NCBI GenBank assembly: GCA_002307215.1
Contig: DBTU01000031.1
Coordinates: 1-54,959 of the forward strand
Reading direction: 5' to 3'
Length of the DNA stretch: 54,959 nucleotides
Source: Lachnoclostridium sp. UBA1308
GTDB taxonomy: Bacteria; Bacillota; Clostridia; Lachnospirales; Lachnospiraceae
Part shown: positions 24,110-32,041 of the stretch, piece by piece
Layout of the letters: the number at the start of each line of letters is the position of its first letter
How positions within the stretch are numbered: position 1 is the first letter of the stretch
The notes under the pieces: generated by a model
The model's input: only the letters and a program-made list of their open reading frames with translations
The model's database searches: none
What the model was told of the DNA's origin: nothing
Program-made: the position numbers and the translations under genes

Positions 24110-24143
24110 CGGTTCGAAAGAACCGCAGTGACTGAATAGTCAC
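24110..24143 (+). other. Twin perfect hairpins between the decarboxylase and speE
   Basis: Two adjoining small stem-loops: CGGTTC-GAAA-GAACCG (24110-24125) and GTGACT-GAAT-AGTCAC (24128-24143). Neither has a T-run. They lie in the 78-base gap before speE, whose GGAAAGGAA comes next. They could be mRNA stability or translation elements. Confidence 0.7.
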
Positions 24144-24172
24144 GCAATAGGAAAGGAAATGGGTGTTAGTCG

Positions 24173-25021
24173 ATGGAGTTATGGTATTCCGAACAACATA
24201 CGGACTATGTCAGATTTTCGCTTAAGATTAAAGAGCAACTTTTTTGTGGAAAAAGTGAATTCCAGCAGATCGATATTTTAGACACCTATGAATTCGGACG
24301 AGCTTTAACCTTGGACGGTTATCTGATGGTGACAGAGAAGGATGAATTTATCTACCATGATATGATTGTACATGTTCCGATGGCAACAAACCTTAATATT
24401 AAGAAGGTGCTGGTCATTGGTGCCGGAGACGGCGGAACAATCAGAGAACTTACCAGATATCAAGGGATTGAACAGATAGATATGGTGGAAATCGATGAAA
24501 TGGTTGTGAAGGCCTGCCGTAAATTTCTCCCTCAAACAGCTTGTAAACTGGAAGATCCAAGGGTTCGGATCTATTATGAAGATGGGTTAAAATATGTACG
24601 TCGTAAGGAAAATGAATATGACCTAATTCTTGTGGACTCCACTGACCCGTTTGGACCGGGAGAGGGTTTATTCACCAAGGAGTTCTATGGTAATTGTTAT
24701 AATGCGCTGAAGGAAGATGGTATTTTAGTGAACCAACATGAAAGCACCTATTATGATGCATATGTTGAAGCCATGAAGAGGGCACATAAAAGAATTATGG
24801 AAACCTTTCCGATTGCCAGGGTATATCAGGCGCATATTCCGACTTACCCCTCCGGTCACTGGCTTTTTGGCTATGCCTCCAAGAAGTATGATCCGCTTTT
24901 GGACCTAAAAGAGAAAGAATGGAATGCCCTTGGGCTTACCACGAAATACTATAATACGCAGCTGCATAAGGGCTGCTTTGCACTACCGAATTATGTAACG
25001 GAACAATTAAATGAAGCATGA
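24173..25021 (+). CDS. speE: Spermidine synthase (polyamine aminopropyltransferase)
   Basis: A 282-residue aminopropyltransferase that moves the aminopropyl group from decarboxylated S-adenosylmethionine to putrescine or a related amine. The N-terminal beta domain has YEFGRALTLDG. The Rossmann part has VLVIGAGDGGTIREL near 81-95, the acidic MVEIDEMVV, and the amine-gate motif VDSTDPFGPGEGLF near 155. The ATG at 24173 follows GGAAAGGAA by 14 bases. Aminopropylation of agmatine rather than putrescine is possible if the neighbour is an arginine decarboxylase. Confidence 0.93.
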   Translation: MELWYSEQHTDYVRFSLKIKEQLFCGKSEFQQIDILDTYEFGRALTLDGYLMVTEKDEFIYHDMIVHVPMATNLNIKKVLVIGAGDGGTIRELTRYQGIEQIDMVEIDEMVVKACRKFLPQTACKLEDPRVRIYYEDGLKYVRRKENEYDLILVDSTDPFGPGEGLFTKEFYGNCYNALKEDGILVNQHESTYYDAYVEAMKRAHKRIMETFPIARVYQAHIPTYPSGHWLFGYASKKYDPLLDLKEKEWNALGLTTKYYNTQLHKGCFALPNYVTEQLNEA

Positions 25022-25146
25022 CCGAAATATGAATGAGCATGAATGAAACATGAGGTAAATGATTTAAGATTACTAATACGAAATTTTATAAAGTTATAAT
25101 ATAAAATGAAGCTAATTGAAGACCCTGAATTTAGGAGGAACCAGAA

Positions 25147-26352
25147 ATGAGTAGAGCATTAATTATCGGCGCCGGTGGCGTCGCAGGCGTAGTGATTCAT
25201 AAATGCTGTCAGAACCATGAGGTGTTTGAAGAAATCTGTATTGCCAGTAGGACCGTGTCAAAATGTGAAGCATTAAAGGCACAGGTTGAGGCAAAGGGTT
25301 ATAAAACCAAGGTAACAACGGCACAAATCGATGCAGATAAAACAGAGGAATTAATTAAGCTCATCGAAAGTTACAAGCCACAACTTGTTATTAATGTGGC
25401 GCTTCCTTATCAGGATCTGACCATCATGGATGCATGTCTTGCAACTAAGGTTGACTATTTAGATACCGCGAACTATGAACCGATCGATACCGCGAAGTTC
25501 GAGTATAGCTGGCAGTGGGCATACCGTGAGCGTTTTGAGAAGGCAGGAATTACCGCGGTTCTTGGCTGCGGTTTTGATCCCGGTGTTACCGGTGTATTCT
25601 CTGCATATGCATTAAAGCATTATTTTGATGAAATTCATACGATAGATATTTTGGATGCAAATGCCGGTGATCATGGGTATGCATTTGCAACTAATTTCAA
25701 CCCTGAAATTAACATCCGTGAGATCACAGCGAACGGCAGCTATTTTGAAAATGGTAAATTCATTGAGACGGAGCCAATGGCCATCAAACGGGTATATGCT
25801 TTCCCGGAAATCGGAGAAAAGGATATGTATCTGCTTCACCATGAGGAAATGGAATCTTTGGCAATCAACATGCCCGGAATAAAAAAAATTCGCTTCTTTA
25901 TGACATTTTCAGAGCGTTACATTACACATCTGAATGTACTTCAGAATGTCGGAATGACTTCGATTGAACCGATTGATTACGAAGGTCACAAGATTGTACC
26001 GTTACAGTTTTTGAAGGCTATACTTCCCGATCCGGCTTCCTTAGGCCCCAGAACCAAGGGGAAGACGAATATCGGATGTATTTATACAGGAGTTAAGGAT
26101 GGGAAGGAAGTTTCATATTATGTATATAATGTATGTGATCATCAGGAGTGCTACCGGGAGGTGGGTTCCCAGGCAATTTCTTATACGACCGGTGTTCCTG
26201 CAATGATTGGTGCTATGATGATGCTTACCGGAAAGTGGAAGAAGCCCGGTGTATATAATGTGGAAGAGTTTGATCCCGATCCGTTCATGGAACAGTTGAA
26301 CAGATGCGGACTGCCCTGGAAGGAAAACTTCCAGCCGGAGATGGTTGAATAA
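25147..26352 (+). CDS. Carboxynorspermidine/carboxyspermidine dehydrogenase (saccharopine dehydrogenase family)
   Basis: A 401-residue NADP-dependent enzyme of the saccharopine dehydrogenase-like fold. In the alternative polyamine route it joins aspartate semialdehyde with putrescine (to carboxyspermidine) or diaminopropane (to carboxynorspermidine). The N-terminal nucleotide-binding motif is LIIGAGGVAGVV, and LGCGFDPGVTGVFSAYA near 138 plus NAGDHGYAFATNFNPEINIRE near 174 are characteristic of this branch rather than of lysine metabolism. nspC for the next step lies downstream. The ATG follows AGGAGGAACCAGAA. Good family call; choice of diamine is unknown. Confidence 0.88.
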   Translation: MSRALIIGAGGVAGVVIHKCCQNHEVFEEICIASRTVSKCEALKAQVEAKGYKTKVTTAQIDADKTEELIKLIESYKPQLVINVALPYQDLTIMDACLATKVDYLDTANYEPIDTAKFEYSWQWAYRERFEKAGITAVLGCGFDPGVTGVFSAYALKHYFDEIHTIDILDANAGDHGYAFATNFNPEINIREITANGSYFENGKFIETEPMAIKRVYAFPEIGEKDMYLLHHEEMESLAINMPGIKKIRFFMTFSERYITHLNVLQNVGMTSIEPIDYEGHKIVPLQFLKAILPDPASLGPRTKGKTNIGCIYTGVKDGKEVSYYVYNVCDHQECYREVGSQAISYTTGVPAMIGAMMMLTGKWKKPGVYNVEEFDPDPFMEQLNRCGLPWKENFQPEMVE

Positions 26353-26422
26353 TACAAAAAATGGTATTATAATGTTAATATAATTGTATTATCAATGGTA
26401 GACTTTGCGATAAGGGGAGATT

Positions 26423-27754
26423 ATGAGGGGAATAAAGATGGGAATTTTGATTATACCTATGGTGTTAAGCGTAATGATAGGTATTGGCTGTTCAAAAAAG
26501 AATGAGGATATTTCAGTTATTGCACCGGTAGCTCCGACTGCATTACCAAGTGTACCTGCTGTACCAAGCTTGACTGTTACACCTACAGTCGAGCCGATTC
26601 AGGCGCAGACACTTGCAAATTCACCTCAATCTGATGCGAATCTACCTCAATCTGATACGAATTATGTTACGGATGAGATGTATCAGAAGGCACTGCTGTC
26701 GGAAGGCAATTTAGCCAGACTGGCCGCCGTAATGAGAAAAGCTCAGAAGGGTGAGGAAATAACAGTTGGCGTGATTGGAGGTTCCATCACAGCAGGATGT
26801 CTCGCAACCTCACCGGATCAATACTACGCTACACTTTTCGAAAAATGGTGGGTAAAGGCGTTTCCTAAGACTAAAGTTAATTTAATCAATGCAGGGCTTG
26901 GCGGAACTACCTCCTATCTTGGCGTCCACCGTGTACAAAGGGATTTGCTGGATAAGAAGCCGGATGTGGTAGTCGTTGAATTTTCAGTTAATGACAGCGA
27001 TACCTTGTTCTACAAAGAGACCTATGAAGATTTGGTACGCAGAATTTTAGGCGCTGACAATAATCCTGCTGTTTTACTGCTATTCATGACACAGGAGAAC
27101 GGAACGAGTGCACAGACCTCCGATCTACTTGTCGGCTTTCGATATGACCTTCCCCGTATCAGCTACCGGGAAATGGTTTTAACCCAGATACAGAACGCTT
27201 CCTTCACCTGGGAGGATATATCCCCGGATGATATTCATCCGAACGATAAAGGTCATGCTATGATCGGTGAAGTATTATGGAGATATTTGAATCAGGTATA
27301 TGCAAAGCTTAATACGATAACCGATGAAATCACCCCGGTTTCGGATATTAAACCGTTTTTTGCTGAGGCATATACAGATGCTGCCATACTTGACAGCAAA
27401 AGTATTCAGCCGGATAAGCTGGGAAGCTTTACAACTGCAAAGATCAACAGCAGCTATCTAAATGATTGGACAACATCCTCCGGCGGTGATTCTATCGTTT
27501 TTGATACAGAGGCTCAAAACATTGGGATTATGTTTCAAAGAACGATTGATGGAAAGAGCGGTCAATTTGAAGTATATGTGGATGGTACCTATGTATATAC
27601 ATTGGACGCTGATTTTTCAGGTGGATGGGGTAATTGCATTGAGACAACTGAGGTTTACCGTTCGGATACAAAAGTAAAACATACAATTGAGATTAAGAAA
27701 AGTGCAACCTCAACAGGAGATATTTTTACCATATTAGGTTTACTGATTTCATAG
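26423..27754 (+). CDS. SGNH/GDSL-type esterase lipoprotein
   Basis: A 443-residue predicted lipoprotein (lipobox GIGC near residue 23, then a Pro/Val/Thr-rich linker). The SGNH hydrolase core has GVIGGSITAG near 111 (nucleophile Ser), LGGTTS near 159, VEFSVNDSD near 188 and DDIHPNDKGH near 272, so block I, II, III and V residues are present. A C-terminal beta-rich domain follows (about 300-443), as in carbohydrate esterases acting on acetylated polysaccharides. It is oddly placed between the two genes of the carboxyspermidine route. Surface polysaccharide deacetylation is the likely role; substrate unknown. Confidence 0.82.
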   Translation: MRGIKMGILIIPMVLSVMIGIGCSKKNEDISVIAPVAPTALPSVPAVPSLTVTPTVEPIQAQTLANSPQSDANLPQSDTNYVTDEMYQKALLSEGNLARLAAVMRKAQKGEEITVGVIGGSITAGCLATSPDQYYATLFEKWWVKAFPKTKVNLINAGLGGTTSYLGVHRVQRDLLDKKPDVVVVEFSVNDSDTLFYKETYEDLVRRILGADNNPAVLLLFMTQENGTSAQTSDLLVGFRYDLPRISYREMVLTQIQNASFTWEDISPDDIHPNDKGHAMIGEVLWRYLNQVYAKLNTITDEITPVSDIKPFFAEAYTDAAILDSKSIQPDKLGSFTTAKINSSYLNDWTTSSGGDSIVFDTEAQNIGIMFQRTIDGKSGQFEVYVDGTYVYTLDADFSGGWGNCIETTEVYRSDTKVKHTIEIKKSATSTGDIFTILGLLIS

Positions 27755-27780
27755 ATATGGAAGCCATTTTCACACTTATA

Positions 27781-27850
27781 AGTTTGTGCCTGCGTAACCA
27801 AATTGTAAAGGGTACACTTGGCACAAACTAATTCGAAGGGTAGGCATGTT
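27781..27850 (+). repeat. GTTTGTGCC/GGCACAAAC leader repeat, copy 3 (most complete)
   Basis: The clearest copy: perfect arms GTTTGTGCC and GGCACAAAC enclose about 37 bases, then ACTAATTCGAAGGGTAGGCATG. The final ATG (27846) is in frame with nspC and the AAGGG sits 6 bases before it, so the repeat ends in what looks like a ribosome binding site plus start codon. Confidence 0.7.
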
Positions 27851-27890
27851 AAGTGAGTTTCAGTCTATGAAGAAAGGCATGGTTATTATA

Positions 27891-29024
27891 ATGAACTTTG
27901 ATATCAATCAAGTCCCCTCACCTTCCTATGTGATCGAAGAAGAACTGCTTCGTAGGAATTGTGAAATCCTGAGTTCTGTGATGGAGCGTACCGGCTGTGA
28001 GATATTATTGGCACAAAAAGCCTTTTCCATGTATTCGACCTATCCGTTCATCGGAAAATACCTGAGCGGGACTACAGCAAGTTCCTTGTTTGAAGCGAGA
28101 TTAGGACGACAGGAGATGGGAAAAGAAGTTCATATCTTTGCTCCGGCCTACCGAGCGGATGAATTTGACGAGATTATAGGGTTATGTGACCATATTGTTT
28201 TTAATTCTACCAAGCAGTGGGAGAAATATAAAGATAAAATTTCGGCGGGGCATAAAGCAATTTCCTGCGGTCTTAGGATTAATCCGGAGTACTCTGAGAT
28301 TGAAACGGATCTCTACAATCCGTGTTTTATCAATTCTAGGTTCGGAATTACCATCGATAAGCTTAAGATTGCAGATCTGTCGGGAATAGAGGGACTTCAT
28401 TTTCACACAATGTGTGAACAGAACTCAGATGTTTTGAAAAGAACTTTGAAGATTGTGGAAGAGAAATTTGGGCACCTGTTTCATCAAATGAAATGGATCA
28501 ATTTCGGTGGAGGACACCATATTACAAGATCAGACTATGATGTTGATACATTGGTTGATTGTATTAATCACATAAAGAAAACATATCAGGTTCAAGTATA
28601 TCTTGAGCCGGGAGAAGCGGTTGCTCTTAATGCCGGATATTTGGTCAGCTCCGTTCTGGAACTGAATGAGAATGGTATGCAACTGGCCATCATGGATACC
28701 TCTGCCGCCTGTCATATGCCGGATGTATTGGAAATGCCCTACCGACCGAATATAATCGGATCGGGTGAAGCAGGCAAATACCCTTATACTTACAGGCTTG
28801 GAGGCTCTACTTGTCTGGCCGGAGATGTGATCGGAGATTATTCATTTCCGAGGCCCTTAAACGTAGGGGACAGATTGGTGTTCTGCGATATGGCAATTTA
28901 TTCGATGGTTAAGAATAATACTTTTAACGGAATCAATCTACCCTCTATTGTACTTAATTCTGAGAAAGAAGGGCTGAAGCTGATCAGAAAATTCGGCTAT
29001 GAGGATTTTAGAAACAGATTATAA
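27891..29024 (+). CDS. nspC: Carboxynorspermidine/carboxyspermidine decarboxylase
   Basis: A 377-residue PLP enzyme of fold type III (alanine-racemase/DABA-like decarboxylase group) that removes CO2 from carboxy(nor)spermidine. PLP lysine is in LLAQKAFSMYS near residue 44. GLHFHTMCEQ near 167, NFGGGHHITR near 204 and EPGEAVALNAGY near 237 match the family. ATG 27891 gives the family-like start, but in-frame ATGs at 27846, 27867 and 27879 exist, the first created by the leader repeat just upstream. It completes the aspartate-semialdehyde route begun by the dehydrogenase at 25147. Confidence 0.92.
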   Translation: MNFDINQVPSPSYVIEEELLRRNCEILSSVMERTGCEILLAQKAFSMYSTYPFIGKYLSGTTASSLFEARLGRQEMGKEVHIFAPAYRADEFDEIIGLCDHIVFNSTKQWEKYKDKISAGHKAISCGLRINPEYSEIETDLYNPCFINSRFGITIDKLKIADLSGIEGLHFHTMCEQNSDVLKRTLKIVEEKFGHLFHQMKWINFGGGHHITRSDYDVDTLVDCINHIKKTYQVQVYLEPGEAVALNAGYLVSSVLELNENGMQLAIMDTSAACHMPDVLEMPYRPNIIGSGEAGKYPYTYRLGGSTCLAGDVIGDYSFPRPLNVGDRLVFCDMAIYSMVKNNTFNGINLPSIVLNSEKEGLKLIRKFGYEDFRNRL

Positions 29025-29045
29025 GAGAATATATACAGAGCATAA

Positions 29046-29073
29046 AAACGTCTTGTCCAGCAAGGCGTTTATT
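29046..29073 (+). terminator. Hairpin after nspC
   Basis: Stem AAACGTCTTG / CAAGGCGTTT with a 5-base loop and a short ATT tail. Likely the end of the polyamine transcript. Confidence 0.6.
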
Positions 29074-29297
29074 GCTATGTAATATGAGAGCAATAATTTA
29101 CAATAATAGGTATATGTATTAAATTTAATTTACAATGAAGAATTATATGATATTATATAGTTACAATTTCATGAGATTATACGATAAGTTAGAGAAAGAT
29201 ATAAGTCACAGGAACAATAATTGTTTTTAGGTGTCATAGTCAGATTTATATTCAATAATGCACCTTTTCTTCAAGTAGGGTCATTCGGAGGAAAACT

Positions 29298-29885
29298 ATG
29301 AATCGAAAAAAGATCGCATTATTATTATCTGTAATTGCGTTTTTTCTATTATGTGCGGTTGTAATTATCACTTATGCCAATAAGCGCACAAAGCAGGAGG
29401 AGGTATCGTTCATATCCGCAAGCTGGGCTTATAATTATGCTAATATTGATGAAATTACCGAGGATAGTGACTTGATAGCATTGATTCATGTGAATGATTT
29501 GCTTAGCGAAGAGCAGGAGAACAGTCTTCCCTTCAGTATCTTTGAAGTGGAAGTGATTGAAGCTGTTTATGGCTGCGAAACCGGTGACAAAATTTCTATT
29601 TATATGACAGGTGGGCATACGAATCAGAAAAGAATTGAAATTAAGGATGATCCGATACTGGAGAAGGGGCAGGAGTTTTTGGTCTTCACCAAAGAAAACG
29701 AGGATGGGACTTACCGTATTTTGAGCGGTCCTCAGGGCAGGCTAGAATATAAAGAGGGCGTACTGAATTCTTTACAATTTGTAAATGATCGCGTGAAGCA
29801 ATATAATGTCAGTATGAATATAAGTGTTCAGAATCAAGATGCCAAGACTTTTATGAATAATATACGAAGCATAAAAAGTAAATAA
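29298..29885 (+). CDS. Membrane-anchored protein of unknown function
   Basis: A 195-residue protein with one N-terminal helix (about 5-27) and an extracellular part of about 165 residues. I do not recognise the family with certainty. The FSIFEVEVIEAVYGCETGDKI stretch and EKGQEFLVFTKENEDGTY near 120 resemble small exported proteins with an OB-like or cystatin-like fold. The ATG follows GGAGGAAAACT. It stands apart from its neighbours by about 270 bp upstream, a stretch with only the nspC terminator and AT-rich sequence. Confidence 0.6.
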   Translation: MNRKKIALLLSVIAFFLLCAVVIITYANKRTKQEEVSFISASWAYNYANIDEITEDSDLIALIHVNDLLSEEQENSLPFSIFEVEVIEAVYGCETGDKISIYMTGGHTNQKRIEIKDDPILEKGQEFLVFTKENEDGTYRILSGPQGRLEYKEGVLNSLQFVNDRVKQYNVSMNISVQNQDAKTFMNNIRSIKSK

Positions 29886-29924
29886 TATACTTCAGCTTGT
29901 AAAACATAGTTAAGGAAAATACGC

Positions 29925-29962
29925 GCTGCATTTTGTGCATATAAGTTTGTATAAAATGCAGC
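29925..29962 (+). other. Hairpin in the leader of the cysteine hydrolase
   Basis: Perfect 10-bp arms GCTGCATTTT / AAAATGCAGC around an 18-base loop that contains AAGTTTGT, ending 9 bases before the GGAG of the next gene. The layout resembles the leaders at 35479-35531 and 50530-50560. Confidence 0.55.
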
Positions 29963-29980
29963 ACAGGAATGGAGATAATT

Positions 29981-30652
29981 ATGATAATACCAGAAAAAGA
30001 TGAGCTTCTAAGAAAAAGCGCCACTACGATCAGTGAAATATCGGATATGCTGGCGCAGGTATCCGAGCTGTCATGGAAGGATCTAGAGCCTGCGCGGACG
30101 GTACTTGTGATTGTTGATATGGTAAACGGTTTTGCGCGTGAGGGTGCTTTAATGAGCCCAAGAGTTGAGAAACTGATTCCTGATATTGCAAAGTTGATGA
30201 CAACAAGCCGGAAGCTTCAGATTCCTATGATTGCTTTTGCTGACTGTCATACAGAAGAATCACCCGAATTCTCTTCCTATCCTCCTCATTGCATGAAGAA
30301 TACAAGTGAGGGAGATATTGTCGAAGAACTAAAGGAATGCGGTGGATATTTATTAATTCCTAAGAATTCGACAAATGGTTTTCACGAAGAGGTTTTCTTG
30401 AAATGGCTGAAGGGGAATATACAGATAACGAACTATATCCTAGTCGGTGACTGTACAGATATCTGTATTCAGCAGTTTGCAGTTACTTTAAAAACATGGT
30501 TTAATATGCAAAATAAGGAAGCACGAATCATCGTTCCGATGAATGCGGTTGATACCTATGAGCTTGGAATGCATGACGGTAACCTCATGAATATTATGGC
30601 ACTTTATAACATGACGTTGAACGGCATTGAGCTAGTGGCAAAGATAGACTAA
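29981..30652 (+). CDS. Isochorismatase-family cysteine hydrolase (nicotinamidase-like)
   Basis: A 223-residue cysteine hydrolase. The catalytic Asp lies in VIVDMVNGF near 41, the Lys in PKNSTNGF near 127 and the nucleophilic Cys in GDCTDICIQQFA near 158. DCTDIC is the form seen in many bacterial nicotinamidases (nicotinamide to nicotinate, NAD salvage), so that is the best guess; other amide substrates are possible. The ATG at 29981 follows TGGAG by 6 bases; ATG 29969 overlaps the ribosome binding site. It ends 4 bp from the convergent sortase gene, with no terminator between. Confidence 0.82.
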   Translation: MIIPEKDELLRKSATTISEISDMLAQVSELSWKDLEPARTVLVIVDMVNGFAREGALMSPRVEKLIPDIAKLMTTSRKLQIPMIAFADCHTEESPEFSSYPPHCMKNTSEGDIVEELKECGGYLLIPKNSTNGFHEEVFLKWLKGNIQITNYILVGDCTDICIQQFAVTLKTWFNMQNKEARIIVPMNAVDTYELGMHDGNLMNIMALYNMTLNGIELVAKID

Positions 30653-30656
30653 TCGT

Positions 30657-31880
30657 CTATTCTTTGCTGTCAGGAGCCTTATACCATTTTATCAAATTCT
30701 GATCCAGAGCCTCTTCAAAGGTTGACGGATAATCCGGTACTTCTTTTTTGTAATTATTATAATAGCTTTGCGGATAGAGCGGATCTGAGCTTTTCTTGAT
30801 AAGATCCATATCCATGGAAGCATCTTCGCCTTCCCTTACTTTACGTGCTACAATGACCAGACGATAGTTATCAAGCTCATAAGAGCAGGTAGACAGGGTA
30901 CAAAGCTGATCATCTTCATTCACATCAACCTGATCCAGATTATATATAGAACGAATACGAATCTGATATACAAAGTTAATAAATTCAGAGGAATCCTTAA
31001 ATGTTGACTGCATATAGTTAAAGAACGGTTCCTTCTTATCCGATCCATTGGTGATGAATACGGATAATACTTTCCACTTACCGGACTGGTAGATCGTATC
31101 AAAGTTAAATATCGTATGCTGCTTGAAATATGTAATATCCTTCTTCATATGCTCAAGATAGTGGAACATATTATCGGTGGATTTCATGTTATGACCATGT
31201 ATTACAAGATTTTTTGTATTATCTTCAACCGAAGACTGCGGATCAAGGTACAGACAGCCGGCTTTTTGTTTCTCACCATTAAAATCATGCGTAAGATAAT
31301 ATTCCGAATCATTTGCTCTTTGCATTACAGCATAATCAATATTAGTATCCGGAAAATTAATCCATCCCTTGGTATCTTCGTTCGCGGTAAGTAAATCCTT
31401 GAATGTCAGAAGTCGTCCTTTTTCATCACGCGTGGGATCTTGCGTCGGAACAGGAGTTAGGGCAGGTGAGATAACTGGAGCGTTTGTAACCTCAGCGACT
31501 ACAGGAGTAATGGCAGTGGTTGTCGGCATAATACCGGGATTATATAAGTCACGAGTTTGATTGATTACGTTATTTGCGCGCCAGGGCTGAATTACAACCT
31601 CATTGATAAAGAGAAAAGCGAAGACAACAAAGCCTGCAGCACAAATAATACGCAGTACGGTAAACAAATCTTTTTTCTTCTTAGTATGTTGGATATCCGT
31701 TTTTTCCATGTCTGGAGCAATATCGGGTACAGCGTCGTTATTATTTACTGATTCCTCCGGGGTTTCATTTACCTGTGTATGAAGGTGTTCGGTAATATTA
31801 TCTACCTCTGTGGGTGCATCATTCACAGGAACCTGATCTTCATTTTCATTGTTGTTAGAATTCGATGTGCTATTCCCCAT
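30657..31880 (-). CDS. srtB: Class B sortase
   Basis: A 407-residue sortase with a cytoplasmic acidic/Asn-rich N-terminus (about 1-72), a membrane helix (about 73-97), a Pro/Thr/Val-rich linker and a C-terminal transpeptidase domain. The catalytic residues are the His in LVIHGHNM, the Cys in LCTLSTCSY and the Arg in NYRLVIVARK. Insertions and the DTNIDYAVMQ start of the domain fit class B. It would link surface proteins to the wall at an NPxTx-type signal. No candidate substrate with a sorting signal is in the window. Own promoter at 31925-31954. Confidence 0.88.
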   Translation of the reverse strand: MGNSTSNSNNNENEDQVPVNDAPTEVDNITEHLHTQVNETPEESVNNNDAVPDIAPDMEKTDIQHTKKKKDLFTVLRIICAAGFVVFAFLFINEVVIQPWRANNVINQTRDLYNPGIMPTTTAITPVVAEVTNAPVISPALTPVPTQDPTRDEKGRLLTFKDLLTANEDTKGWINFPDTNIDYAVMQRANDSEYYLTHDFNGEKQKAGCLYLDPQSSVEDNTKNLVIHGHNMKSTDNMFHYLEHMKKDITYFKQHTIFNFDTIYQSGKWKVLSVFITNGSDKKEPFFNYMQSTFKDSSEFINFVYQIRIRSIYNLDQVDVNEDDQLCTLSTCSYELDNYRLVIVARKVREGEDASMDMDLIKKSSDPLYPQSYYNNYKKEVPDYPSTFEEALDQNLIKWYKAPDSKE

Positions 31881-31924
31881 AGATTTTTGTATCCCCTTTT
31901 TTGTTTTCTTATGTAACCGTACCC

Positions 31925-31954
31925 ATTATAACTCGAAATGAATACACGAGTAAA
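31925..31954 (-). promoter_or_regulatory. Promoter of the sortase gene
   Basis: Minus-strand TTTACT, an 18-base spacer and consensus TATAAT, about 45 bases before the sortase start. Confidence 0.6.
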
Positions 31955-31990
31955 GTGAATTTTCTTACAAAAGGCTGTCAGAATTACATG

Positions 31991-32026
31991 AAAAAAGACT
32001 TCAAAACTTTATGTTTGAAGTCTTTT
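31991..32026 (-). terminator. Terminator of the Gly-rich membrane protein gene
   Basis: Minus-strand hairpin AAAAGACTTCAAAC / GTTTTGAAGTCTTTT with a T-run. It ends the gene at 32042 and separates it from the sortase promoter. Confidence 0.85.
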
Positions 32027-32041
32027 AGAGAATGGTTGCAT

